Of a DNA stretch of 64,000 nt, positions 11,183-22,010 are shown one piece after another. The notes under the pieces were generated by a model. The model did no database searches. It was not told the DNA's origin and worked only from the letters and a program-made list of their open reading frames with translations. A program made the position numbers and the translations under genes. How positions within the stretch are numbered: the first letter of the stretch is position 1; each line of letters begins with the position of its first letter. The stretch is taken from the NCBI GenBank assembly GCA_004194705.1, contig SADC01000064.1:228276-292275 (forward strand), read 5' to 3'. The DNA comes from Ditylenchus dipsaci. Taxonomy: Eukaryota > Nematoda > Chromadorea > Rhabditida > Anguinidae.

Positions 11183-12499
11183 TAGAGATGGCGAATGGAG
11201 GGGGGGGGGCGGGCGGGATAACGGGACGGGATTTTCGGCCAATATAAAAACGGGAACGGGAACGGGATTTTGAGTTTGAAAAAACGGGATCCCGGCGGGA
11301 TCCCGCCCAAAAAATGGGATTTTTCTTTTATCGTTAATTTCACAGTAAAAGTGGCCCCAGTGCTTCAAAAGGATGTTTTTTATTGAAATTTTCTCACATA
11401 CATCGATGCAAAATAATTCCAATAACAATAATTCAACTGCGTTGAGACTCTGTTCAAAATGATTAAAATTTCTGCCTCGCTGATTTTAAGATTACTCCGG
11501 TTCTACTGGAGTTGCCGGCGCCGAAGACATTTTGGTTCCCCCCTGTCGTTTTTTTTTTCATGAAAACAGCTTGGTCAGTCCTGTTGCTAAAAAATAATAA
11601 AATATTTCTTCTATTTTGAAATTTTTTGTTTTCTCGAAATGGTTTGTTTTCCAGAAAGTTTCAAAACTCTGGTTGGATTATATTTTAGGGGAGTGGGAGG
11701 TGCGGTCATAGGGGTAATTACTCCCTTGACCGAAAAAATAGGCAAAATTAGGCAAATTAAGCCCCCCCCCTCCCTCGATAAAGTTGAAGTTGCAGCACTG
11801 CATAGAAAGAAAAAAGTTATGGTTATTTAACGCTAAAATTTTGGTGAATTTTGAGTAGCGGTTTCAAAAATATCCAATTAGGTGCCATCCTACCCTTCGG
11901 ACATACTATTTTGTGGCTGGGTCAAACCTTCGCAAGCTACCCAATTCTCTGATTCAATTTTGGTGTGATAACTTTTCTATCTGATTCTGACTGAAAAAAA
12001 TTGCCATCACATTTTGAGCAGTAAACAAAATGTGTAGAGGTTGACGCGATATAGAACTAAGTACTTATCGATTTGGGTGCTTTCCCTTTACTTTGATGGT
12101 CATTCGCATTCAATTGCCAAATTCAAGCCATTGCTAACAGTAAAACAGTGCTGCAAATGGTTGCAATCCATTGCTCAATGATTTTTAGCCTAGAAGCCAG
12201 TGAACTTGCTGAAAAGTAGAGTGAAAAAATAAAGGAAGTCACAAACATAGCAAACAAGGAATAATCGAATTCACGAAATTTCTGCAAAAAATGAGAATTC
12301 ACAAAAAAAAATTCTCTCAAGATTGCTTTTTTTAGGACAAAATTTTCCTGAAAATGACTAGCGGGATTAGGCAAAAAACGGGAACGGGACCGGGATTTTC
12401 GAAAAAAAAACGGGCGGGATAACGGGACGGGATTTTGGGCCAAAATCGGGGCGGGCGGGACGGGATCCCGTACGGGATCCCGTCCCGTCGCCATCTCTA
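11183..12499. mobile_element. Non-autonomous hAT element, 8-bp duplication CTTGTTGA
   Basis: The element begins TAGAGATGGCG and ends CGCCATCTCTA, typical hAT-style termini. CTTGTTGA is present directly outside both ends (11175-11182 and 12500-12507). Subterminal regions are arrays of CGGGA/GGGATCCCG-type units (11205-11310 and 12360-12490). No transposase is visible in the 1.1-kb interior, which is AT-rich with short open frames only. Confidence 0.85.
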
Positions 12500-12611
12500 C
12501 TTGTTGATGACAATGGGAATTTGGCAAATTCAAATGCACCGGGAACACTTTTTTTATTCCCAAATTATTTTTGAAATCGTTTATCATGTATTAACATCAA
12601 AAATCAAAAAT

Positions 12612-12690
12612 AACAGAGCAGACACTGGATTCGAACCTGAACTTGAAAATCACCACACAACGCTACTATACCACTGAGCAACCTAGACCC
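12612..12690 (-). other. tRNA-like block (A and B box), not a functional tRNA
   Basis: On the minus strand GGTTGCTCAGTGGTATAG resembles an A box and D arm, and GGTTCGAATCC is a consensus B box. The T stem has mismatches and no matching acceptor stem is present, so it is at best tRNA-derived. It lies inside the miniature element 11162-12829. Confidence 0.6.
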
Positions 12691-13120
12691 TTTATATAAA
12701 TTATTAATTTTTAATTTTTATATACCAATAGTACATAATTCAAAAAGTATTTCTGGAGTAAAAAAAGTGTCCTACGCGCATTTGAATTTGCCAAATTCTC
12801 ATTGTCATCAACAAGTATGGTCCTTTAAGCGTTCCTCAGTTAACATGTCACCAAATTACCGGTCATTTTGTATTAAATGACCGGAACTGGTCATGTGACC
12901 GACTGTATGACCATTTCACAAGCCTAACATTTTCTCTAATTTGGCACCATCTTCTTATTCATAACCGTGTTTTTGGCATTGTGTTTTTGACCTCCTTTTT
13001 GAAGACTTCTCTCAAGCAAGTTAACACCCGTTTTGTAGCTCATCTCATCGGCTACAAAAGGAGGAGAAATTTGTTAAGGATAAATATTCAAAAGGGGGGG
13101 GGTCAAACACAATCAATCTT

Positions 13121-13330
13121 GGCCAAGCCTTAATTTTATCAACCGATCTATTAGTCCTTGGTTGATCAAATAATCAACCGGTGGGTTTATTTTAGTCAAA
13201 ATTTTCATTTTTTTCACTGGTTGATGAAAAAATTTGGTAATCAACCACCACATCAACCTTTCCTCCTGATCAACTCGTTGATTAGGATATTCTGGTAATC
13301 AACCGCCACATCCACCACCAACCGATTGGG
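13121..13330. repeat. Short degenerate repeats of AATCAACC / GGTTGAT
   Basis: About ten copies of AATCAACC or its complement with irregular spacing and small hairpins. No coding content. Confidence 0.55.
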
Positions 13331-13352
13331 TGGTGGTGCTCGAATACGTGAA

Positions 13353-13814
13353 TAGTCGAACCTCTTGAACCCGACACCCCAGGGGACCGGCTTCAGGGTG
13401 TGGGGTTATCGAGGTGTCGGGTTATCGGGCGCAGAGTTAAAGAGGACTCAAATTCATTCCAAGATCGAGGTGTCGACTTATCGAGGTTTTCACTTTATTC
13501 AAACAAATAACATCAATAGCAGTAATAGAAACAGCCTTTTGCTTTCGATGGCTCATCTAAAAAACAAGAAATTGAGTGAGTCAATCATGAATGAAGCCGA
13601 CAAAAGTGAAGACGAAAATACAGAATTAACTTTTTTGAGAGAAAATTCGAGAAACTTTTTTGGCGCCAATTTTAAATTAACCTTTTTTGATTATTTTGCG
13701 GAAATTTCAGTGAAAATCAGTGGGGTGTCGGGTTATTGAGAAAAATTTTCTTTATGCAGGCCGGCGCTGGGGTGTCGGGTTATGGAGGTGTCGGGTTAAA
13801 AAGGTTTGACTGTA
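13353..13814. mobile_element. Miniature element with GGTGTCGGGTTATCGA arrays
   Basis: The left end TAGTCGAACCTCTTGAACC pairs with the right end AAAAAGGTTTGACTGTA. Both subterminal regions repeat GGTGTCGGGTTAT (13395-13480, 13726-13800). The right end matches the TACAGTCAAACCT terminus of the 44380 element. There is no convincing coding capacity. Confidence 0.65.
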
Positions 13815-14121
13815 TATTAAATTTCGCTGGATTTTTTTCCGTATATTACGATGTAATGCTTCGCATTTACTCTATCATGCCAAAAGTTTTGAATCTTGTT
13901 TGCAAAATTAGTATACCTCAATGATGGATAGAAATTTAATGGAATTTGGGTTTTGAAAAGCTTAAACCATAAAAATCTTTAAGACCTGTGCTCGGTTCTA
14001 TGCTAAAAGCTGTTAGAAATAGAGCCGATTTTTGACCCCGGTACGGCAGAGCTATTTTAGAGCAGTTTTTGTAGATTAGAGTAGGAATTTAGCGAGTGGC
14101 CTGGTAGACTGAATGTTCTAC

Positions 14122-14414
14122 CTGTACTTGGTCAGGAAGTCATCGTAATGAGCATTGGACTTGCAATAGCTGGCATCACTGACGTCTTCGCACTTGAAAA
14201 TGAGTGGTTCGCCTGTAACAATATATTGAGTATTTTTGTTTTTAACTCCTGCCAAATTTGCCTTGCTCGTAGCAAAAATTGAAACACCTGCAAAAAGTAA
14301 CTGTTTTGATCTATATTGCGTAATTTAGCAAGGATGGACCTACATAATTCCAAATCCTGGTTGTTGGCAAGCCTGGTGTCTGGCCTTGAAAATGTTGGCA
14401 CATGTCTTTTTGTA
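14122..14414 (-). CDS. Three internal exons, Cys-rich part of the host gene
   Basis: The exons are 14414-14344, 14287-14247 and 14212-14122, separated by introns of 56 and 34 bases. Acceptors are TTGTTACAG, TTTTTGCAG and TTGTTACAG; donors are GTAGGT, GTTAAA and GTAGAA. Phases run 0, then 2, then 1, then 2 into the terminal exon at 7128, with no stop. The residues are YKKTCANIFKARHQACQQPG and FGI, then CFNFCYEQGKFGR, then EPLIFKCEDVSDASYCKS and a DDFLTKY end. Six Cys lie in about 54 residues. This looks like a compact disulphide-bonded or metal-binding module, but I cannot name a family. The first exon begins in phase 0, matching the end of the exon at 15531. Confidence 0.75.
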
Positions 14415-15530
14415 CTGTAACAAAAAGTTAGGAAATAAACACAAACATGAAAAATATCTGATCTTATCAATAATTTCAGATGGTGCTCCAAATGGAGAGG
14501 TACGAGCTCCCAAAATACCCCATTGGTCAAACAAGCCACGAAATATAGCTTGCCACTAGGTGGGATCAGACCTGAACACCACTTTGGGCAATAAAACACA
14601 AACGCTTATCCTTGTGATAATCAATGGACAGTTTCTTAAGTAAATCGACCATGCTGAACACGAATCTGGTGTCTACACTCGAAGAGCCTTGTTATCGAAT
14701 ATTTTAAAACGCTATCTGGTGCAGTTTTTCTTGCTCTGTCGAATAATATAAGCCATTAACTAAAAAACGGCGTTTTTACATTTTTGTACATATATTTGTA
14801 TGAACAACGTTTTTGAAAAAAAAAACACAATGGTTTCTATGAGCTAAAAAAATTTCATACGATTGTCATAAACACCTCAACGGTATATCATTTGAAAGCT
14901 CGTGATCTGCGCTTTCTTTTGCACATAAAATTAGATTTATTTTCTTACAAAAACTGGCATGTTATATCCTTTTGAAATTGCGTATGCAAAAATCGTGACA
15001 TGATGGTTCACAAAGGCAGCTGACCAACATAGAGTGACTTTTTTCGAAAAATTTTTTCCCTATCATGTTTAGCGTGAAATTCTGCGCAAGGACATACCAT
15101 CAGCATGTACAGCCTTTCCCGTGTTAAGCAGCTCCTACCCCCATTAATGGTAGAGCAACGGAAGCCATTGAAAGTTGGTAGTGGGTTCGGTTCCTGCTAA
15201 AGGCACACGCACAAAAATTCCCAAAAAACCAGCTTGGGAAAATTTTTTCTAACAAATTTTTAACCGAAAGAGGTTTTTACTCAAAAAGTGTAAATGAACA
15301 CTTTTTGAGACTTTTGTAAAAAAGTTTTGCAAAATAAAGAACAGGAGAGACCAAGGCCTATTTTTTTCTAGATGCGCAAAAATTTACGCACAAAAGTGTA
15401 GCTGAGAGTGTAATATTTTTTATTGATCTACAAAATTTCTATTCGATTTTTTAATTTCTCGTGGAAAAAATAAAATATATGAGTATTAAAAAAAGTCTAT
15501 AACTGAATCTGTCTGTTAAAGAAAGTTTAC
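14415..15530. other. Intron (1116 bp) with tRNA-like block
   Basis: Between exons 15531 and 14414 of the minus-strand gene. It contains a tRNA-like block on the plus strand (about 15140-15205: TGGTAGAGCAACGG with a GGTTCGGTTCC B box), and at about 14650 the phrase GCTGAACACGAATCTGGTGTC, which recurs at 31618, 31833 and partly 32388. Confidence 0.55.
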
Positions 15531-15818
15531 CTGAAAATTAGATCCGACAGGTTCTTTAGCATTAAGTTTAGGCATGACCCAGGCCTTGTCCAATGTTTTG
15601 ATCAGCAAGTTTAGGCGTTCCACGTCCAGCTCTTCAGTCCTACACTCCAAATTTGTGTATGAAAGTCAAAAATTTACAAAAAAAACCTGAGTGGTCTGCT
15701 GGCCTTGGACCTTGCAGCTGAAGCTGTTAAGGTGGAGGGTGCTTCTCTGTCAGCTGATTGTCTTCGCTTGGTCATCTCAATAGCTCTGCTCACACTTTCT
15801 CCATTCCTCGAGACAAAC
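15531..15818 (-). CDS. Two upstream exons of the 6963-15818 host gene
   Basis: The exons are 15818-15687 (acceptor TTGGTCAG, donor GTTTTT) and 15639-15531 (acceptor GAGTGTAG, donor GTAAAC), split by a 47-base intron. The first encodes 43 residues starting FVSRNGESVSRAIEMTKRRQ, rich in Arg, Ser and Ala, which suggests a nuclear or disordered region. The second encodes 36 residues with an amphipathic pattern (ELDVERLNLLIKTLDKAW). The first exon begins one base into a codon, so at least one more exon must lie upstream (above 15818). I could not find a phase-compatible one before 22 kb, so the 5' part of the gene is unresolved. Confidence 0.7.
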
Positions 15819-15872
15819 CTGACCAATAAGTTTAATTAAAAAAAGGTTCTGTACTACGCAGAAAAAAATGTT

Positions 15873-16509
15873 GCCATGGCGATTCGTCCAAAAGTCAGTT
15901 CGTCCAGAGACAATTCGTCCAAAATTCAATTCGTCCGAATTTGAGCAAATTGAAGTTCGTCAAAATATTTATTGATCCACTTACGCCTAAGTACTGATAT
16001 TTAGGCTGTCAAATACTATCACCTGAGTGTTTCTTCCTACATACTGTAACCTAAATGAAACGTGTTTTGAAGAACCACCTGAGTACTATGCGGTCTAAAA
16101 CTACTGAGAACAAGAGTTCCTGCAATCCAAATCGCTGTTTCTCAGGACACGATTGTGGGTAGGACATAATGTTTTGCATTTAATTTGGGCTAAATCCGAA
16201 ATTTCGGATTATGGATGTAAATACCCGTCTGAGCAGGTTTCAGACGGTTTTACTATCCACCCTAAAGATTGATGTTCCGTTAAAAGCTATTTTAGTTAGG
16301 AAAAAGTATTTAGCCACCAACGGGATTCGAACCTGTAACATATTAGGGATTAATTTCGAAGGATCGATCTTATGCCACAGTGGCCGAAAGCCAATAAAAT
16401 CTGGTTTTTTGGGGTTTATAAGGGGGGGGGGGGACAAATTTGGACGAATTGAATTTTGGACGAATTGCATTTTGGATGAATTGAATTTTGGACGAAATTC
16501 CATGGCATC
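15873..16509. mobile_element. Foldback with TTCGTCCAAAAT arrays
   Basis: The outer ends CCATGGCGATTCGTCC and GGACGAAATTCCATGG are inverted. Tandem ATTCGTCCAAAATTCA units lie at 15885-15965, with inverted GGACGAATTGAATTTT units at 16435-16500. A tRNA-like B box (GGATTCGAACC on the complement-style strand, about 16320) lies inside. No gene. Confidence 0.7.
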
Positions 16510-16566
16510 AAGAAAAAATTGGGTCACCTTTGCCCCAAAAGCTTGGTTTTGCAAATGAAGGGAATG

Positions 16567-17175
16567 TTAAAGGGGGGGGAACTTTATATACGCATCGCCT
16601 TTTGTCGAAAGTTCTAGTCCCTCTGGGAGTGTTTATTTGATTTTTTAGTAAGTTTTTGACTTTTAGGTCCAAAAATCATCGAGCAATCGATTTCAACCAT
16701 TTCCAGCACTACTTTGCTGTCATCAACTGCCTCAATTTTGCGATTTGACTACCAAAATTAGAGGAAACCAGCCAAAATGATTCGTACTAGGAACTGAGAT
16801 TTTTTGCGGTTTCAATTTACATTATTTCATACAACCGCATGCTGAAAATGACGGCAAGAAGCAGGGCTACATTTTGAGTGTAAGGTTGCAAATGAGTATG
16901 TAAATTAAAATTGGGGGAAAACGTCAGTTCCAGGATACTACCGAAAGTACTGGTATAGTCCTATTGAGGATTTCACCGAATTGGATTTTTTATATTTTAG
17001 CTCTAACTTTATACCAACTTTTCATCTGTATGATAGCTCAAATGAAAGCCCAGAAACTTGGCTACATTTTGACACTAAACTTGTAAATAAAAGGAGAAAA
17101 AAAAGGTCTGCAGCAAGTGGTAGTCGAACCTGTGACCTAAGGCGATGCGTATATAAATTTCACCCCCCCCTTTAA
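16567..17175. mobile_element. Inverted-repeat element with TTAA-flanked ends
   Basis: The left end TTAAAGGGGGGGGAACTTTA pairs with the right end AAATTTCACCCCCCCCTTTAA; a TATATACGCATCGCC block lies within the inverted ends. TTAA at both borders could be a piggyBac-type target site or chance. A tRNA-like B box (TAGTCGAACCTGTGACC) is near 17115. A related block (TTCGAACCTGTGACCTAGGC, CGTGCGTATATA) recurs at 43840-43875. Confidence 0.55.
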
Positions 17176-17532
17176 GTGAAATATTTCAAGCTCGATCCCA
17201 CCTAGGAGTGTGTAACTTATTACCCAAGTCAAGTTACCCGGCTTCCAAACCTTGTTTTTGGTTGAATTTTGGGTGCGTTGACGTTATGTACCCTTTGCCC
17301 AAATCTCTTCATTTTGTAAAACCGTATTACAGTCAACCCCCGATCTAACGGCCCCTATAAAGTTCGTTTTCACCTTGGATCCGATAATTTTTTAGCCCAA
17401 TTTTTGAAATCCCCTCCCAAATGTGATTCGCCAGGTGCGAACAATCGCAAAGATTCCAATTTTGACGATCGTCTCTGTTAATGACAATATTTTTGCCGAG
17501 AAGATCTGCGGGTACTTGATTTAACGGCCCCC

Positions 17533-17669
17533 TACCGTATATTCTCTAATAATCCCCACTCTCTAATAATCCCGCATACCCATTTTTTTGACTAGGATTT
17601 AAAAAAATTCAATTTCATAAAAATTCAAAAAAAAAATTCCCATGGGGGATTAATAGAGAATATACAGTA
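17533..17669. mobile_element. 137-bp miniature element of the TACCGTATT family
   Basis: It starts TACCGTATATTCTCTAATAA and ends TTAATAGAGAATATACAGTA. These are the same termini as the pogo-family element at 37514-38983 and the miniature copies at 30786 and 33233. Confidence 0.75.
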
Positions 17670-17892
17670 TTTTTAAAATTAGCATGCGATTTTTCGCAGC
17701 TTGCAATTTTTCGCACCAGAATGACAAAACTTATTCGGCGGGGGATTATAAGACAACCGGCCTTAAAAAGTGTCGAGCAATTTTAACCCCTTTTCGTCTG
17801 TTTTATGCCTTGAAATGTGATGTGAATGAATCTTTTTGGTCACGGAAGTGCCATTTAAAAAATCGCGCTAAATTTATATTTGGCTCTCTATT

Positions 17893-18485
17893 TGGCCCGC
17901 GGCTCTCGATATAAGCACACCTAATTTTTAAAAAAGGTGTGTGTTGTAACGTAAAAAGTGGGAAGCTAACCCACTACGCTACACGTGTAGAACTTGTAGA
18001 AATAGTCGTAATTTGACCTATATGTAACATCTCCCCTTTTAAGTATTAATGTATATTTCGATGGACTTATGGTTAACCGTTCGAAGTGCTACTAAGAACA
18101 AGAGTAAACACACGCCGACATGGGTGAGTTTCCCATGTCAAAACCTCTTCTAGGAGTATGCAAATAACTGACATGGCTATCAAATTATGAAAAATCGGAT
18201 CGAATTTTTTTCAGTGGGGTACCGCCACCTACTTCCTCCGTTATATTGTAATACAACCATTTATTTGAAACGTCGAATGGGAGGGTCCGAAAGTAGAAAG
18301 AAATTGGAGGAATTTGAATTATATTAAATGTCCGAGACCCTTGCGGGATCGATCTTTCGACTGCGCCAATTGTTGTAACGTAGAAAGTGGGAAGCTAACC
18401 CACTACGCTACACGTGTAGAACTTGTAGAAATAGTCGTAATTTGACCTATATGTAACAGTGTGCTTATATCGAGAGTGGACTGTA
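17893..18485. mobile_element. Miniature element hosting an LTR-type insertion
   Basis: GGCTCTCGATATAAGCACAC at about 17901 pairs with GTGTGCTTATATCGAGAGTG at 18459 onward, ending ACTGTA at 18485. The left terminus lacks the TACAGT end, so this copy is truncated. The TRIM at 17942-18458 is inserted between its halves. Confidence 0.65.
17942..18458 (-). mobile_element. Miniature LTR retrotransposon (TRIM), 517 bp
   Basis: Two 88-bp direct repeats (17942-18029 and 18371-18458) differ by one base and have TG...CA ends. GTGTG flanks the element on both sides (17937-17941 and 18459-18463), a 5-bp target duplication. Read on the minus strand, a primer-binding-site-like TGGCGCAGTCG begins two bases inside the first LTR (18368 downward), and a polypurine tract AAAAGGGGAGA directly precedes the second LTR (18040-18030). 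The 341-bp interior encodes nothing. It would need gag and pol in trans. The near identity of the LTRs points to recent insertion. Confidence 0.85.
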
Positions 18486-18841
18486 TTTGAAAAAGGCAGC
18501 TATTTTTTAAAAAAGTAATCAAAAATAAATCTAAACCCCCAAAAAATAGATTCTTATTTTTTTTAGAAATGTGTTTGTTTTAAATTAAAATTAGGTTGAA
18601 TCGCCCTTCAAAATTAAACAGGAATGAAAATTTAAATCTGAGTGTGGAGACACGGCCGTTTGAAAAAAACCCAGAATGAAAAATCCAAGTTTAGGTGTAA
18701 AAATTCTCAGTCCTCCCGATTTGTCTTTTATTTTAAATTCTAAAACAGAACATTTCTATTCAAATGATTTGATTTGACCTATTTTTCCAAAAGAAAGAAC
18801 TTTAAAAATGAGGACCATGGAGAACATTGGGCCAAATTTCG

Positions 18842-18966
18842 GAACTCACACCTCAGCCATATTAGCTTGGAAGACCAAGGCAATTTTTTTTATATAATTT
18901 AGATTTATAATAATTTTATAAAAAAATCTGCCTTGGTCCCTCAAGCTGATTTGACTGAGGGGTGTG
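18842..18966. repeat. Short inverted repeat around an AT-rich loop
   Basis: TCACACCTCAG and AGCTTGGAAGACCAAGGCA are matched in reverse complement at about 18928-18966, around a 50-bp AT-rich loop. Confidence 0.5.
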
Positions 18967-19498
18967 TTCTGAAATTGAGCGAGGAGTGTGTTTCGAAATT
19001 GCTCCGAACATTTCAAAGTTCCAAATTATTTTCTAAAACTCACGGTTTCTCTGAGACCTAGACTGTACTGCCAAACCAGCAAATATTGCAATTAGTAGAC
19101 GAGTGGACCAGGGTTGCAACATTTTAGAAAAAAACCACTATTTCTAGCAGGCTGGCCACTTCATTTCACTTCTATCTTCTATTTGTGTTGTGCATGTTCC
19201 AATAACAATGGAGAGCAGTAGCTGTAAATAGCAGTAGCAGGGGTCACCAAGCACAAGCTAATGATCACTTGATAAAAGAAGAAGGTGAAAACAGCCTCTT
19301 TAACCCCAACACCAGCGTGTCCACCACCAATCAATTTGCTGTTGTTTTTTCAAAGAGGTGAACCACCCGAAAATGCTTGTTACACTGGTTGGGGTGGGCG
19401 GAATGCTGCTGCAATAAAGCAGGAATATAGAGCAAATCTCAATTTGGGACAATTTTTGGCTAAAGTGCATTATACCGCGTAGCCCAAAACTGGCTTAA

Positions 19499-20169
19499 AG
19501 CGTGTTTTTTTGATGTGTGAGTAATTAAAACATACTTAAAACGTGTTTTTAGAGTGCGGAAGGCCATTTTTGGAAAAAAAAATTTGACCAAAATTTGACT
19601 TTTTGCCTTGGGGGACCAAGGTAAACCACCTGGAGAGGGTACGTGAATACTTTATTTAAGAATAAAATTCAGAACCATTACAGCTAAAACCAACATTTAA
19701 CTTTAGCCTGAGTAGGAGCCACTCCTCAAAAGAAGAAGATCTTGAACATAGTTTTCCTTGCAGGGACCTACCGCATAAAAACTCTGGCATGCACATTGTT
19801 TTTATGCATCCAGAGTTTTTTCGAGTGTTTGGTCTCTAAGGTATGTGTGTGTGCGCATCTCAACTCCAAGCCCCAAGCCCCCTACGCCCCGGAGGGGCGT
19901 AGGGGCTTGGGAGTTAGAGATGCGCGCACTCACTTACCTTGGAGATGAATCCGAGCAACGCTCTCGATCAAAAAATGCGTCTAGAGACTCTTTTTGCCCA
20001 GTCTCAGTAAGAAAACGAGGTAAAAAATCCCTCTCCAGGTGGTTTACCTTGGTCCCCCAAGGCAAAAAGTCAAATTTTGGTCAAAAATTTTTTTTCCAAA
20101 AATGGCCTTCCGCACTCTAAAAACACGTTTTAAGTATGTTTAATTGCTCACACATCAAAAAAACACGCT
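19499..20169. mobile_element. Foldback with a GC-rich inner palindrome
   Basis: The arms start AGCGTGTTTTTTTGATGTGT and end with its complement; they extend about 150 bases each (to about 19645, and from about 20022) and contain CCTTGGGGGACCAAGG. A second palindrome, CCCCTACGCCCCGGAGGGGC, lies at 19878-19915. The GCATGCACATTG..AGAGTTTT-type block near 19760-19850 resembles segments at 35840-35945 and 50500-50650. No gene. Confidence 0.7.
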
Positions 20170-20689
20170 GTGGATCTTAATCAAAGGTGGATCTTAATCA
20201 AAATTTTAAATTTATTAATCAAGGTCTTTGTCAAATTAAAAGCCTTTGTTGAAAATTAAAAACAATAAGTTATAAACAAGCGATTTTTCTATGCGGCAAA
20301 AGTAGATGAATTTCAATTACTAGGTCAAGTGCTTTCAAAACATGGAAGATGATGATGAAGTGGTGGTTGATTTAGCATGGTCTCCTTTGATCCATTGTTG
20401 AGTCTAGAGCAAACAAACAGTTGCTCTACAACTTTAAGAACCTATTATTATTGGTGTGAATATCCATATAGGTCTTTGTGTGTCCAGCAAAAGTAGTATT
20501 TCCTTCGCGGACTACCTTTGTGCAGTAGCTATTGTTCCAGGTCAGATTTACACACCATTTATTCTTAACAAAAAATACATTTCGAAAAATGTCACAAAAG
20601 TCAAAAACGTTTTATTTTAGTTGGGTGGTCAATTTAGCTCGACCACATTACCAGAAATAAGGCGACCTGTAATAAGCATACCTGCACGC

Positions 20690-20880
20690 AGTGCCGGCTG
20701 CGCGCCGGCGCTGCACGAGTGCCGGCGCGCCGCCGGGTAAAATAGGGCGAGTTGGATCGCCGGCGCTCCCTAACGCCGGCGGCGAAAATTTTAATGGCCC
20801 GGCGCTCCAGCCGGCGCCGGCGGGATAAATGAAAAATCGCCGGCGCTTTTTTTATTTTTGGCGAGCGTGCAAGTATGGTA
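20690..20880. repeat. GC-rich GCCGGCGC repeat block
   Basis: About ten GCCGGCG/CGCCGGC units in 190 bases with several nested palindromes (GCCGGCGCCGGC), very GC-rich against an AT-rich background. The open frame across it is Arg-rich low complexity and is not credible as a gene. Confidence 0.65.
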
Positions 20881-21089
20881 ATAAGGCGGCCGGTCGCCTT
20901 ATCTTTCGATATCTTTCGAACCAACTAAAATCGCAAGTCTAGTCTTTTTAAATTTTAATCTTATTAATTTATAGCTTAAAAGAAAGTACAGATCATGAGC
21001 TTTCCAATGATATGTCATTGAGGTGTTTATTGAGCCCCCCAATGGGCGCCCCCATCAATTGAGCCCCTCCCAAAAAAAACCTAACCTTA

Positions 21090-22010
21090 TAAAAATCGCT
21101 GTAACTACTCTTTCGAGTAAAAACTTTAGGGTAGGCCTAACTTTAGCTTAGCCCTTAGGCTTGGGGGTAGGCCAGCGTATGGAGGTTGTGATTAATAAAT
21201 GTTCTGGGACATATATGTGGGTAGTCTTTATTTGAGTTATAGAAGGAAAAATTAGGGGGGGGGCGGCAGATTGGGGGTTTTATTCGCTACTAGGGTCAAA
21301 AATTTCAGTTCGAATAAATAATTCTGTCATTTTTCAAAAACGTTGTTTATACTTACCGTATTTTCTCTATTAAAAGACCATCGCCGCTGATGACAATGGC
21401 AATTTCGAGTTTTTGAATTTGCGGGGGACAGCCGAAAATGCGAAAAATATTTTTGCTAATTTTTTTTTATTTGCATCTAAAATTTAATTTTCATGTTTTA
21501 GATGAGGCAAATCAACAGTTACCAATAATAGGTTATAGCTCAATGGGAGTTGGCTAGGTCGTCCGATCTGGCACTGTCAAGCAACGTTGTGCTCAACAAG
21601 TAGACGGTTCTTGATTTTGAAAAAATTTTAATCGCAAACAAAAAATAATTCGAAATTTATTTTCACAATAAAAAGCGTAAAAGCCCAAGTGACAACATCC
21701 CCCCCCCCCCCAAAGAGTATTTTTCTCTAAGCGTCCTATTTTGGGTTCCCATGAATTTTTGGGCGCTAGTAGCGAATACCCCCCTCCCAAGCATCAGACC
21801 TTTTAAAATTGCTGTAACTACTCTTGCAAACAACAAGTTTAGGCTTAGCCCTTAGGCTTGGGGGTAGGCCAGCGTACGGAAGTTGTGACTAATGAAGAGT
21901 TTGCGCACATTTTCCGGGTTCTGGCACATAAATTTGGGTACTTTTTACTTAAGTAAAAAATGTGGAAATCGTTAAGGGGGGGGTATTCGCTACTAGGGTC
22001 GAATTTTCAT
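21090..22010. repeat. Partial direct and inverted repeats, no gene
   Basis: CCCTTAGGCTTGGGGGTAGG followed by CCAGCGTA occurs at about 21150 and again at about 21858, and TATTCGCTACTAGGGTC occurs at 21277 and 21981 (inverted near 21765). A TACCGTATTTTCTCTATTAA end of the 37514 family is at 21357. This looks like a rearranged foldback element. Confidence 0.5.

Larger units (their letters stand above)
11162..12829. mobile_element. Miniature element split by the 11183 insertion
   Basis: TTAAAGGACCATACTTGTTGA at 11162-11182 is matched in reverse complement at about 12808-12829. The left end is continued after the insertion at 12508 by GACAATGGGAATTTGGC, whose inverted partner is at about 12787-12806. 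Removing 11183-12507 therefore restores a roughly 340-bp inverted-repeat element. It also holds the tRNA-like block at 12612-12690. Confidence 0.75.

Noticed and set aside
12123..12587. 154-codon minus-strand ORF
   Set aside because: It lies within the 11183-12499 hAT element and crosses its CGGGA arrays and right border, so it is a by-product of repeats.
12612..12690. Functional tRNA gene on the minus strand
   Set aside because: A and B boxes are present, but the T stem is mismatched and no 7-bp acceptor stem can be formed.
19043..19066. Upstream 24-bp exon for the 6963-15818 gene (acceptor TTTGGCAG, donor GTGAGT)
   Set aside because: The splice sites are good, but the phase needed by the exon at 15818 would put a TAG in frame.
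20634..20924. Arg-rich minus-strand ORF over the GCCGGC block
   Set aside because: Low-complexity translation of a palindromic repeat; no start context, splice site or domain.
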